This document shows positions 26,406 through 34,014 of a stretch of DNA of 64,000 bases, piece by piece. The notes under the pieces were generated by a model. It did not search any database. It saw nothing but the letters and a program-made list of their open reading frames with translations, and was not told the DNA's origin. How positions within the stretch are numbered: the stretch's first letter is position 1; every line of letters begins with the position of its first letter. Position numbers and translations under genes: made by a program. The DNA lies in the NCBI GenBank assembly GCA_948469375.1, contig CAOKLO010000001.1, forward strand, positions 62,001 to 126,000. Direction: 5' to 3'. Source of the stretch: an uncultured bacterium. Lineage in GTDB: Bacteria; Bacillota; Clostridia; Oscillospirales; Oscillospiraceae.

Positions 26406-27473
26406 ATGGCGAATCCTATGACCCAAAATAAAAAAATCCGTGTTATGGTGGTGGACGACTCCATGGTGGCCCGGAGCATGATTATCCGCGGCCTGTCCGC
26501 CCACCCCAGAATCGAGGTGGTGGGCTTTGCCATCAACACCTTGGACGCCAAGCTCAAAATATCTCAGTACAAGCCGGACGTGGTCACCATGGATGTGGAA
26601 ATGCCCGGCCAGAGCGGCACCGATTTCCTCCGGCAGTACCTGCCCACCAATCCCATTCCGGTGATTTTGGTGTCCTCTCTGAACCTGAAGGTGTTCGACG
26701 CCCTGGCCGTGGGCGCAGTGGACTTCGTGCGCAAGCCTGACGACCAGCAGAGCGTGGACGGCTTTGTGGCCGCCCTGGCGCAGAAGGTCATCATTGCCTC
26801 CAACGCCCATGTGCGGGCCGCCGGGGCCGGACTGGTGCCCAAGGCGCCCGCCGCTTCGATGGCTGCCCCCAACCTGGGCTCCAGCGTCAGCCTCAATAAC
26901 GTGATCATCGGCCTGGGGGCGTCCACCGGCGGCACCGAGGCCACTCTGGAGGTCATGAAGCGTCTGCCCGCCGATATCCCTCCCATGGTCATCGTCCAGC
27001 ATATGCCCCCCGGATTCACGAAAATGTACGCCGAGCGCCTCAACCGCCTGTGCGCCATGGAGGTGCGGGAGGCGCAGAGCGGCGACGAGCTGCGCCGGGG
27101 CCTGGCCCTGGTGGCCCCCGCCGACCTCCAGTGCCGGGTGGTGCGCATCGGCGGCACCCGGTACACCGTGAACTGTACACCCGGCGAAAAGGTCAGCGGC
27201 CACCGCCCCTCGGTGGACGCCCTGTTCCAGTCCATGGCCGACACGGTCAACTGCAAAATGGTGGGTATCATCATGACCGGCATGGGGCAGGACGGCGCCG
27301 TAGGCCTGCTGGCTATGCGCAAAAAGGGCGCCTACACCATCGGTCAGGACAAAGAGTCCTCCGTGGTTTACGGTATGCCCGGCGTGGCCCAGAACATCGG
27401 CGCGGTGATGATCCAGGCCTCCTGCGAGAACGTGTCCAATGTCCTGCTGCGCCATTTGAAAAGCCTGGGGTAA
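26406..27473 (+). CDS. cheB: chemotaxis protein-glutamate methylesterase CheB
   Basis: A 355-aa response-regulator methylesterase. The receiver domain has VVDDSMVARS and phospho-acceptor D63 in TMDVEMPG; the esterase domain has the catalytic serine in GASTGGTEA, histidine in IVQHMPPGFT and aspartate in MTGMGQDGA. When phosphorylated by CheA it removes receptor methyl groups and deamidates glutamines. ATG at 26406 lies some 12 bases after GAGGAGG; an ATG at 26418 is an alternative. A GC-rich hairpin follows about 55 bases after the stop. Confidence 0.95.
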   Translation: MANPMTQNKKIRVMVVDDSMVARSMIIRGLSAHPRIEVVGFAINTLDAKLKISQYKPDVVTMDVEMPGQSGTDFLRQYLPTNPIPVILVSSLNLKVFDALAVGAVDFVRKPDDQQSVDGFVAALAQKVIIASNAHVRAAGAGLVPKAPAASMAAPNLGSSVSLNNVIIGLGASTGGTEATLEVMKRLPADIPPMVIVQHMPPGFTKMYAERLNRLCAMEVREAQSGDELRRGLALVAPADLQCRVVRIGGTRYTVNCTPGEKVSGHRPSVDALFQSMADTVNCKMVGIIMTGMGQDGAVGLLAMRKKGAYTIGQDKESSVVYGMPGVAQNIGAVMIQASCENVSNVLLRHLKSLG

Positions 27474-27527
27474 GACTGGAAAGTCTGGGAAACTGCCGGT
27501 TAAAAGCCCCAAAATCGGGATAAAATG

Positions 27528-27559
27528 CGCCCGGAGCCTGTTCCATCTGGCTCCGGGCG
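27528..27559 (+). terminator. weak terminator after cheB
   Basis: CGCCCGGAGCC (27528-27538) and GGCTCCGGGCG (27549-27559) form an 11-bp stem followed only by TTCTGC, so termination may be partial. It separates the cheA operon from the flgM promoter. Confidence 0.5.
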
Positions 27560-27592
27560 TTCTGCATATACAAAGAAATTTCCGCCTTTTTC

Positions 27593-27619
27593 TTATGTTC
27601 GAGTCAAGTTTGCCGATAT
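27593..27619 (+). promoter_or_regulatory. sigma-D promoter of the flgM-flgK operon
   Basis: GCCGATAT at 27612-27619 is an exact match to the Bacillus sigma-D -10 box; the -35 is poor (TTAT at 27593, 15 bases upstream). It lies 53 bases before flgM, so the anti-sigma factor and late flagellar genes are probably under sigma-D. Confidence 0.68.
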
Positions 27620-27671
27620 ATAAAATGAATGTAGAAGTGAAAAACCTATTTCGGAAATCAAAAGGATGTGA

Positions 27672-27986
27672 GTGACTGTGTTGACCTCGTCTGGCTACGG
27701 CGCGATTTCTTCCATTGGTCCCGCAAAGGTCTATCGGACCAAGACAGGGCAAAAGGAACGGGCAAAGGTGGGCCTTGGCAGCAACAAATACGACAGTGTG
27801 ACAATCTCCGCGCCCAGCCAGGACAGCCGCTTCCTCGGCCTGGTGGGTAAGCTGTCCCAGGAGGTGCGGGCGGCCACCACCACCGGAGACATCACCTCCC
27901 TGCGCCAGCAGGTGGCTTCCGGTGAATATACCCCGGACCCCACGGCCATCGCGGCTCGGATGCTGTTTTTTGGGGAGGGCCGGTAA
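27672..27986 (+). CDS. flgM: anti-sigma-28 factor FlgM
   Basis: A 104-aa anti-sigma factor that holds sigma-D inactive until it is exported through the finished hook-basal body. The C-terminal signature VASGEYTPDPTAIAARML is clear, preceded by DSVTISAPSQ. GTG at 27672 follows AAGGA by five bases; a GTG at 27678 is possible. The stop directly abuts the flgN start codon. It begins the late operon flgM-flgN-flgK-flgL-DUF6470-fliW-csrA-yjfB, as in Bacillus. Confidence 0.87.
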   Translation: MTVLTSSGYGAISSIGPAKVYRTKTGQKERAKVGLGSNKYDSVTISAPSQDSRFLGLVGKLSQEVRAATTTGDITSLRQQVASGEYTPDPTAIAARMLFFGEGR

Positions 27987-28475
27987 ATGAGCGCACCCTT
28001 TCAAGATTACCTGAAGCTGCTGCGCGAGGTGGGCCGCCTGCTGGAGCAGCTGGCCGGCCTGGCCCAGCAAAAAGCCGACGTGGTACGCCGGGACGATCTG
28101 CTGGGCCTGGACGATGTGCTCAAGCAGGAGCAGGCCCTGGGTCTGAACCTGCGAGGCATGGAGCTGCGGCGGCTGAAGCTGGTGCCCCAGCTGGGCCTGG
28201 AGGGCGTGCCCCTGTCCGGACTGACCTCCAAATGCCCCCCGGAGCTGAAGGATGAAGCCCGTCAGGTGGTGGGCGATCTGACGGACAGCTACCGGATATA
28301 CCGCAGCAGCGCGGATATGGCTCGGAACACCCTAGAGCTGAACCTGCACCAGATCGAAAAGTTCGTCGCCGCCAACGGCGGAGACCCGAAGGATCTGGAT
28401 ATGAGCGTGGGGAGCGGATACGCCGCCCCCGACAAGGAGCCGCCCAGAAGTATGAAAACAGATTTTCGCGCTTGA
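27987..28475 (+). CDS. flgN: FlgN-family export chaperone for FlgK/FlgL
   Basis: A 162-aa, mostly helical protein with the FlgN pattern: YLKLLREVGRLLEQLAGLAQQ, the LxQEQALGLNLRGMELRR segment and QVVGDLTDSYRIYRSSADMA. FlgN keeps FlgK and FlgL unfolded for export. Its ATG follows the flgM stop with no gap. Sequence conservation in the family is low, so the call rests on helix pattern and on position between flgM and flgK, as in other Firmicutes. Confidence 0.82.
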   Translation: MSAPFQDYLKLLREVGRLLEQLAGLAQQKADVVRRDDLLGLDDVLKQEQALGLNLRGMELRRLKLVPQLGLEGVPLSGLTSKCPPELKDEARQVVGDLTDSYRIYRSSADMARNTLELNLHQIEKFVAANGGDPKDLDMSVGSGYAAPDKEPPRSMKTDFRA

Positions 28476-28506
28476 GCGCGCATAACAAAATAAGGAGTTT
28501 TTGCTT

Positions 28507-30960
28507 ATGTCTACGCTTGGAACCTTTGACGCCTTTACCGCCGCCCGCCTGGGTATTTATGCCGCTCAGCAGGGCTTCCGGGTCTCAGGCAACAACATCT
28601 CTAACATCAATACCGAGGGCTACACCCGCCAGCGGCTGGATCAGGTGAGCTTTAAGGCCGGCGCTTACGATATGTACCGCTCCCAGCTGGACAACCACGT
28701 GGGCAGCGGCGCGCTGGTAATGAACATTAACCAGATCCGCGACCCCTATCTGGATGTGCGCTACCGCAATGTCAGCGCTGATGTGGGCTATCATGGCGCC
28801 ATGCTGGCCGGCCTGCAGAATATCGCCGCCATTCTGGACGAGATCGGCAAGGGCGAGGACGTGTCCAGCAACGAAAAGGGGGACGGCCTGCTTCACGCCC
28901 AGCTCCAGGACCTGGCCAAGAAGTTGCGCGCGTTTGCGGAGAATCCCACCACCCTGAATGATACCCTGGTGCGTAACTCCGCGCAGACGCTGTGCTATTT
29001 GTTCAACGATTACGCCAGAAAACTGGAAACCTTTTACGAAGAAACCAAGGTGGATTTTGGGGACCAGGTGACGGAGGTCAATGAATGCCTTAAAAACATT
29101 CGGGACCTGAACCGGGAGATCCGGGACTGCGAGATTTACGGCGACAACGCCCTGGAGCTTCGGGACGAGCGCAACCGCCAGATCGACAAGCTGTCCGAGT
29201 ACATCCACATCAAGGTGCAGTACAGCGAGGAGAGCATCGGCAGCGGGCAGACAGTGGAGAAGCTGTCCATTTTCCTGGACGACGACAACCCGGACGCCTT
29301 GGTCACGACCGACCAATCCATGCTGATTGACGGCGTGTATGGCGCACAGCTCTATCATAGGCCGGTGAAAAACGAGAATTTTGATCCTGACCAACCCATC
29401 AGTGATGCCAATGCGCCTTATTTGGACAAAGACGGCAAGCCTGTGGTTGATATTAAGGATGCCGCGCTGAGTCCCAACTTCGATTTGTCCATTTCCAAGC
29501 TGCAAGACGTTTATGAGAAGGAGTGGACCAGCGCTACGAGCGTGCGGGAGCTGCTGAATTCCGATGCGTTTGCCGTTTACAAGGCTTCAATCACCACCAG
29601 CAGTTGGGCAGAGGATGATACATTTGAAATCAGCGGCAAAGAATTTAAGGTTGTGGCGGACGGCACAACACCTGTCCGCGCCGATGAAATTACTCTTAGC
29701 GACGCAAATGACAAAAGCAAGATGGCGGCCTTTATCGCCAAGAATCTGAACAGCCCTGACTATAAGGTCACGGCTGATGGCGCCAATTTGGTGTTCACGG
29801 CCATGAGGCCGGGTGAGATTGGAAAAAGCGGCCCTGCCGCCGCGCCTTCCCTGACCTTGATAGACGGGGGCAATAAACTTGGCCTAACAGGACCGAACCA
29901 AGAGCAGGACGGCAAGGAACCTCCCGCCACAGTCCCGGGCGGGCCCCCGGATACCCCGGATCAGGTCTACTCCTATCAGCTGGCCAACGACGGCAACTGG
30001 TATCTGTCCACCGCCTATGTAACGCACACCTACGACGTGGACCTGGACGACAACGACCTGCACGGTTCGCTCCAGGCCGTCCGGGAGCTGCTGACCGAAC
30101 GGGGCGAGTTCTCCACGCCGGATGACGTCGCCATCGACGAAAATGCCACCCAGAAGCGGGGCATCCAGTACTATCAGTTGTCTCTGGACCTGCTGGCCAA
30201 GCAGTTTGCGGAGCAGTACAACAAGCTCAACCAGGGCTATATGCTCAACCAAAACGGAAACTACGTCGATAAGGACGGGAAGGAGCTTACCATTGCCGGA
30301 AAGCCTGTCAATAGATATGATGGGCTGACACCCGACCAGAAGCAAGAGCTGATTGACGGCGGCAAATATGTCAAAGTGGATGAAAATGGCGATAAGGTTC
30401 CTGATTTGGATGCGTGGTTGGCGGACAAAGACAATAATGCCGTCCCCATGGGCGGCGTGCTGTTCAGCAATCTCAACAGCGGCGACGATACCACCGACAT
30501 CAGGGCCATCAATATCAGTGTATCCCAAAGCTGGTCCAACAGAGATGTTCAGCTGGTCCCCAAGTTTGAGGTGCTGTTTAATGGCGACGTGGACAATTCC
30601 ACCGATAATATCAACGCCAACCACATGGTCAACATGATCGAAAAGGGCTTGCTCTACAATCCCAAGGATCTCGTGCCGGATGCGGTGAGCGACAAGCTGT
30701 TTGAGGGCAACTTCAACGACATGTTCAGCAATATAAACCTGGTATTGTCCAAGGATACCCGCTCCAATAACCTGGACACGAATCTGTATTACACCCAGCG
30801 GGTGGAGATTGAGTACGCCCGGGAGGGCGTGTCCGGAGTGGACCTGAACGACGAGGCTATGAACCTGATGCAGTTCCAGAAGGCCTATTCCGCCGCCTGC
30901 CGCCTGATGACGGTGGTGGACGAGGCGCTGGACCGGCTGATTAACAACACTGCAATGTAA
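28507..30960 (+). CDS. flgK: hook-filament junction protein FlgK with large insertion
   Basis: An 817-aa hook-associated protein 1, considerably longer than the usual 450-650. ATG at 28507 has AAGGAG ten bases upstream. N-terminal rod/hook motif: FTAARLGIYAAQQGFRVSGN then NISNINTEGYTRQR; C-terminal EGVSGVDLNDEAMNLMQFQK with AYSAACRLM, both canonical. Residues of about 320-490 form an added domain with DTFEISGKEFKVVADG and NSPDYKVTADGANLVF, resembling the variable inserts of flagellar hook and cap proteins; a second smaller insert follows near 570-660. The inserts probably face outward. Base composition dips in the insert region. Confidence 0.92.
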   Translation: MSTLGTFDAFTAARLGIYAAQQGFRVSGNNISNINTEGYTRQRLDQVSFKAGAYDMYRSQLDNHVGSGALVMNINQIRDPYLDVRYRNVSADVGYHGAMLAGLQNIAAILDEIGKGEDVSSNEKGDGLLHAQLQDLAKKLRAFAENPTTLNDTLVRNSAQTLCYLFNDYARKLETFYEETKVDFGDQVTEVNECLKNIRDLNREIRDCEIYGDNALELRDERNRQIDKLSEYIHIKVQYSEESIGSGQTVEKLSIFLDDDNPDALVTTDQSMLIDGVYGAQLYHRPVKNENFDPDQPISDANAPYLDKDGKPVVDIKDAALSPNFDLSISKLQDVYEKEWTSATSVRELLNSDAFAVYKASITTSSWAEDDTFEISGKEFKVVADGTTPVRADEITLSDANDKSKMAAFIAKNLNSPDYKVTADGANLVFTAMRPGEIGKSGPAAAPSLTLIDGGNKLGLTGPNQEQDGKEPPATVPGGPPDTPDQVYSYQLANDGNWYLSTAYVTHTYDVDLDDNDLHGSLQAVRELLTERGEFSTPDDVAIDENATQKRGIQYYQLSLDLLAKQFAEQYNKLNQGYMLNQNGNYVDKDGKELTIAGKPVNRYDGLTPDQKQELIDGGKYVKVDENGDKVPDLDAWLADKDNNAVPMGGVLFSNLNSGDDTTDIRAINISVSQSWSNRDVQLVPKFEVLFNGDVDNSTDNINANHMVNMIEKGLLYNPKDLVPDAVSDKLFEGNFNDMFSNINLVLSKDTRSNNLDTNLYYTQRVEIEYAREGVSGVDLNDEAMNLMQFQKAYSAACRLMTVVDEALDRLINNTAM

Positions 30961-30977
30961 GAGGAGGTTTTTAGGAT

Positions 30978-32279
30978 ATGGTACGAGCGACAACAGGCGG
31001 CGTGCTGAAAAGCTATCGTTATAACCTGATGAATTCCTTCATTTCCAGCAATAAGGCCCGGGAGACGATGCTCACCCAGCGGGTGTTCAACTCCTATGCT
31101 GAGGACCCCGCGGCGGCGGCCAAATCCTTCCGGCTGCGCAAGTCCCGCATGATGACCAGCAGTCAGCTGAGCGTGTGTCAGGACACCTACTACAAGCATT
31201 CGGCGGGCTTTCAGTGCCTGCTGACCATCGACGAGCTGATCGACACCACCAACGGCAAGGGCACGGCTATGACCACCCTGAAGGACACCACGCTGGAGAT
31301 GCTCAACGACCCCAAGGGCGACGCCCGGGTCCAGCTGACCAAGGTGCTGGACCAGCTGAGCGATACCATCGTTCAGAACCTGAACCAGACCTATGGCGAC
31401 GATTTCATCTTCGCCGGGGCGGACGGTCAAAACGTGCCTTTCACCGTGGAAGAGGTAAACGGCGTCAAGAAGCTGTTTTATCGGGGCGTGTCGGTGGACG
31501 CGACGCCCCCGGGGGCTATTTTGACCGACGCCGCCACAGGCAACAATGTCACCGATGCCAACGGTAACTATGTGATGGCCAGCAGTCCCACGCTCAGTAA
31601 AACTGAATATGATGATGCGATTGCCGCTGGAGAAGCTACGGGCAACTTTATTTCATACAAAGCGTCCGATGGCAGTGGCGGCACAGTCGACCGTTATGTC
31701 CGTATAGCGGACGCGGAGACAATGAGCGAAGAGGACTACAACAAGGCTAAAACCGACGCGGAAAAGCTGGACTATCTAATGAACGAAAAGCGCTTTGTGG
31801 ACATCGGCTTGGGCTTTCAGGAGGACGAAAACGGCAAGCTGATTGAGTCCAGTGCCTTCAACGATGCTCTCAACGGCTTGACCTTCCTGGGCTACGGCAT
31901 GGATAAGGACGGCGACCCCAAGAATATCTACTCCATCATTCAGAAGCTGAAGGGAATCGCTGAGAGCGTACCCGACGAAGGAACCTGGAGCGCCGATGTG
32001 TATGAGGACTTCAGAGGTCTGGTGTCGAAGCTGGAGGACGCCTCCTCCAACTTCAAGACGGAGTTCACCAACATGGACGCCGGCACCCAGAAACTGAAAA
32101 ATAATATGTCCCTGCTGGAGGATAACGTCTACAGTTTGAAGGAGCAGTATTCCAACATCGAAGATGTGAATATGGCGGACGCCATTACTTCTTTCATCTG
32201 GGCTGAATACTGCTACAATGCCGCGCTGAAGGTGGGCAACAGCATCCTCTCCCAGAGCCTGATGGACTATTTGAACTGA
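30978..32279 (+). CDS. flgL: hook-filament junction protein FlgL
   Basis: A 433-aa hook-associated protein 3 that joins hook to filament. It starts MVRATTGGVLKSYRYNLMNS and has a flagellin-like N-terminal coiled coil (QRVFNSYAEDPAAAAKSFRL), FIFAGADGQNVPF, and a C-terminal helix AEYCYNAALKVGNSILSQS. A variable insert lies at about 190-270. GAGGAGG precedes the start. The N-terminus lacks the R-x-T usual at residue 2-4 of many FlgL proteins but the order of elements is normal. It follows flgK by 17 bases. Confidence 0.9.
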   Translation: MVRATTGGVLKSYRYNLMNSFISSNKARETMLTQRVFNSYAEDPAAAAKSFRLRKSRMMTSSQLSVCQDTYYKHSAGFQCLLTIDELIDTTNGKGTAMTTLKDTTLEMLNDPKGDARVQLTKVLDQLSDTIVQNLNQTYGDDFIFAGADGQNVPFTVEEVNGVKKLFYRGVSVDATPPGAILTDAATGNNVTDANGNYVMASSPTLSKTEYDDAIAAGEATGNFISYKASDGSGGTVDRYVRIADAETMSEEDYNKAKTDAEKLDYLMNEKRFVDIGLGFQEDENGKLIESSAFNDALNGLTFLGYGMDKDGDPKNIYSIIQKLKGIAESVPDEGTWSADVYEDFRGLVSKLEDASSNFKTEFTNMDAGTQKLKNNMSLLEDNVYSLKEQYSNIEDVNMADAITSFIWAEYCYNAALKVGNSILSQSLMDYLN

Positions 32280-32333
32280 TTGACATCGGCGGTGTCTGTT
32301 TAATTTGAGCAAGAGAGGAGCGGAAATGAGATT

Positions 32334-32945
32334 ATGTACCCACTAATTGAAATTAAAACTGTACCCATTGAGATTGAGATGAAGGTGTCCCATGCCAAGC
32401 TGGAGTATGCCAGGGGGACCGCTGATCTGGAAATTTCCCGGGATAAGGGTGGGCTGAGCATCAAAAGCAGGCCCATCAAGCTGAATATTGACACCTTTGA
32501 GGCCCGCAATTCTGTGGTTCCCACCGCCATGCGCTCTCAGGAGCAGGCCGCCCAGAAGGGACAGGAGGCCTCCTACACCGCTACGGCCACCTATGCCCGG
32601 CACGGCGACATGCTGCTGAACGCCAAGATTGGTGAGGACACCATCCAGCAGTTCGCGGTGGAGTCCACCATGAAGAATTACAAGCCCAATGTGGGCATTC
32701 AGTTCCTGCCCTCCGTCCCGCCGGAGATTACCTGGGACCCGGGCGAGATGCATATCCGCTATGAAATGGATAAGCTGAACTTTGACTGGCGGGTGAATCA
32801 GCCTCAGATGGAGTTTACTCCCGGCGATATTGAGATATCCGTCACCCAGCAGCCCGACGTTATCATCAAATATGTGGGCGGGCCGCTGTACGTGCCCCCC
32901 TCTGCCGACCCAAACTACGAAGGCGCGGTGGATGTGGAGGCGTAA
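32334..32945 (+). CDS. YviE-like DUF6470 protein
   Basis: A 203-aa protein with no transmembrane segment, beginning MYPLIEIKTVPIEIEMKVSH. It has repeated IxIxxPxIxI strands and KPNVGIQFLPSVPPEITWDP. The place between flgL and fliW is that of yviE in Bacillus, whose role is not established. Family members belong to the DUF6470 group and are co-expressed with late flagellar genes. A Shine-Dalgarno AGAGGAG is 13 bases before the ATG, longer than usual, so the exact start is slightly uncertain. It is probably translated within the flgM operon. Confidence 0.84.
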   Translation: MYPLIEIKTVPIEIEMKVSHAKLEYARGTADLEISRDKGGLSIKSRPIKLNIDTFEARNSVVPTAMRSQEQAAQKGQEASYTATATYARHGDMLLNAKIGEDTIQQFAVESTMKNYKPNVGIQFLPSVPPEITWDPGEMHIRYEMDKLNFDWRVNQPQMEFTPGDIEISVTQQPDVIIKYVGGPLYVPPSADPNYEGAVDVEA

Positions 32946-32989
32946 CCGGGCATACCAAGGTGAGCGCCTGACGGCGCATGGAGGTTTTC

Positions 32990-33439
32990 GTGAAGCTTCA
33001 GACCAAATATTTCGGCCAAATTGATTATGAGGCGGAAGATGTTGTCACCTTCCCCGTCGGCCTGTTCGGCTTTGAGGAGGAGCATAAGTTCCTGGTGCTG
33101 CCCTTTGAGGGGGGCGCAGGGTCCCTGCTCTGTTTCCAGAGTGTTCAGACACCCGCCCTGGCCTTTGTGGCGATGGACCCTTTTTCCCTGCTGCCCGACT
33201 ATGCCCCGGTCCTTCAGCCCCAGGAGCTGAAGGAGCTGGGCGTGAAGGACAGCCAAGAGCTGGGCTTTTACGTGCTGTGTGTGGTGAAAAAGCCCGTGTC
33301 GGACAGCACGGTTAATTTGAAGTGCCCTGTGGCCATCCATCCCCACACCCGGGTGGCCCGGCAGGTGATTTTGGAGGCGGATGCCTACGAGATGCGCCAC
33401 CCGCTGGCCGAATTTGGCCGGGAGGGCGCGTTATGTTGA
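32990..33439 (+). CDS. fliW: flagellar assembly factor FliW
   Basis: A 149-aa protein that binds both CsrA and flagellin: when flagellin is exported, freed FliW sequesters CsrA, allowing flagellin translation. The motif MKLQTKYFGQIDYEAEDVVT then FPVGLFGFEEEHKFLVLP is diagnostic, as is VNLKCPVAIHPHTRVARQVIL. GTG at 32990 is chosen because GGAGG lies five bases upstream and known FliW proteins start here; an ATG at 32978 would place that GGAGG within the gene. The stop overlaps the csrA start by seven bases, typical of a coupled fliW-csrA pair. Confidence 0.92.
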   Translation: MKLQTKYFGQIDYEAEDVVTFPVGLFGFEEEHKFLVLPFEGGAGSLLCFQSVQTPALAFVAMDPFSLLPDYAPVLQPQELKELGVKDSQELGFYVLCVVKKPVSDSTVNLKCPVAIHPHTRVARQVILEADAYEMRHPLAEFGREGALC

Positions 33440-33732
33440 TCCTGCAACGCAAGGCCGGCGAGTCCCTGCTGATTGGCGAGGACATTACGGTCCGTGTGGT
33501 CTCGGTGGACGGGACGCGGGTGCGTTTGGCCATTTCCGCGCCGGATTATGTGCCTATCCTGCGCAGTGAGCTGGTCATTGCAGCCACCGCAAACCGAGAC
33601 TCCGCCATGGAGGAAGCCGCCCCTGCGGAGCTTCTGGACCTGCTGGGCGGCGTGCTGGATAAATGGGAGGGGCGGCATGCCGTTCCCCCTGAGACCCAAG
33701 CTCCGGCGGCGCCGGAGGGAAAGGAGGACTGA
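33433..33732 (+). CDS. csrA: carbon storage/flagellin translational regulator CsrA, C-terminally extended
   Basis: A 99-aa CsrA, longer than the usual 60-75. The dimeric RNA-binding core is complete: MLILQRKAGESLLIGEDITV, then VRLAISAPDYVPILRSELV, with L4 and R44 in the places used to bind GGA loops. The last 45 residues (ending QAPAAPEGKED) are an acidic, helical extension with no known match. It represses flagellin mRNA translation and is held by FliW. It overlaps the fliW stop, so equal dosage is expected. The reading frame also extends upstream of 33433, but ATG at 33433 is the CsrA start. Confidence 0.92.
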   Translation: MLILQRKAGESLLIGEDITVRVVSVDGTRVRLAISAPDYVPILRSELVIAATANRDSAMEEAAPAELLDLLGGVLDKWEGRHAVPPETQAPAAPEGKED

Positions 33733-33735
33733 CCT

Positions 33736-33918
33736 ATGATGGAATCCATTGCCGGCATGGCTATGGGAATGAGCGCCGCGTCATTCGCCACCAACTACTC
33801 GCTGGCCGTCACCAAGAAGATGATGGACAGCCAGGAGCTGGCTGGACAGGAACTGATGAAGATGCTGGAAGCGGTTCCCACTCCTGCCAAGGGAGATTTT
33901 ATCGACGTTTACGCGTAA
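33736..33918 (+). CDS. YjfB-family putative motility protein
   Basis: A 60-aa protein, MESIAGMAMGMSAASFATNY with a TKKMMDSQELAGQELMKML helix and VPTPAKGDFIDVYA. This is the YjfB motility family pattern, small proteins linked by context to flagella. AAGGAGG lies nine bases before the ATG at 33736 (a second ATG follows at 33739). It is the last gene of the flgM operon, ending eight bases before the terminator. Function is not known. Confidence 0.8.
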   Translation: MMESIAGMAMGMSAASFATNYSLAVTKKMMDSQELAGQELMKMLEAVPTPAKGDFIDVYA

Positions 33919-33925
33919 ATCGGAA

Positions 33926-33951
33926 AAGCCGGCCTGCGGGCCGGCTTTTTT
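33926..33951 (+). terminator. terminator of the flgM operon
   Basis: AAGCCGGCC and GGCCGGCTT with a three-base loop (33926-33948) are followed by TTTTTT. It closes the operon that begins at the sigma-D promoter at 27593. Confidence 0.88.
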
Positions 33952-34014
33952 GTGGTTGATTTTCACTATGAATGGCTATAATTCCAGCAGCTTGATGGAA
34001 TAAGGAGGCCGTTC

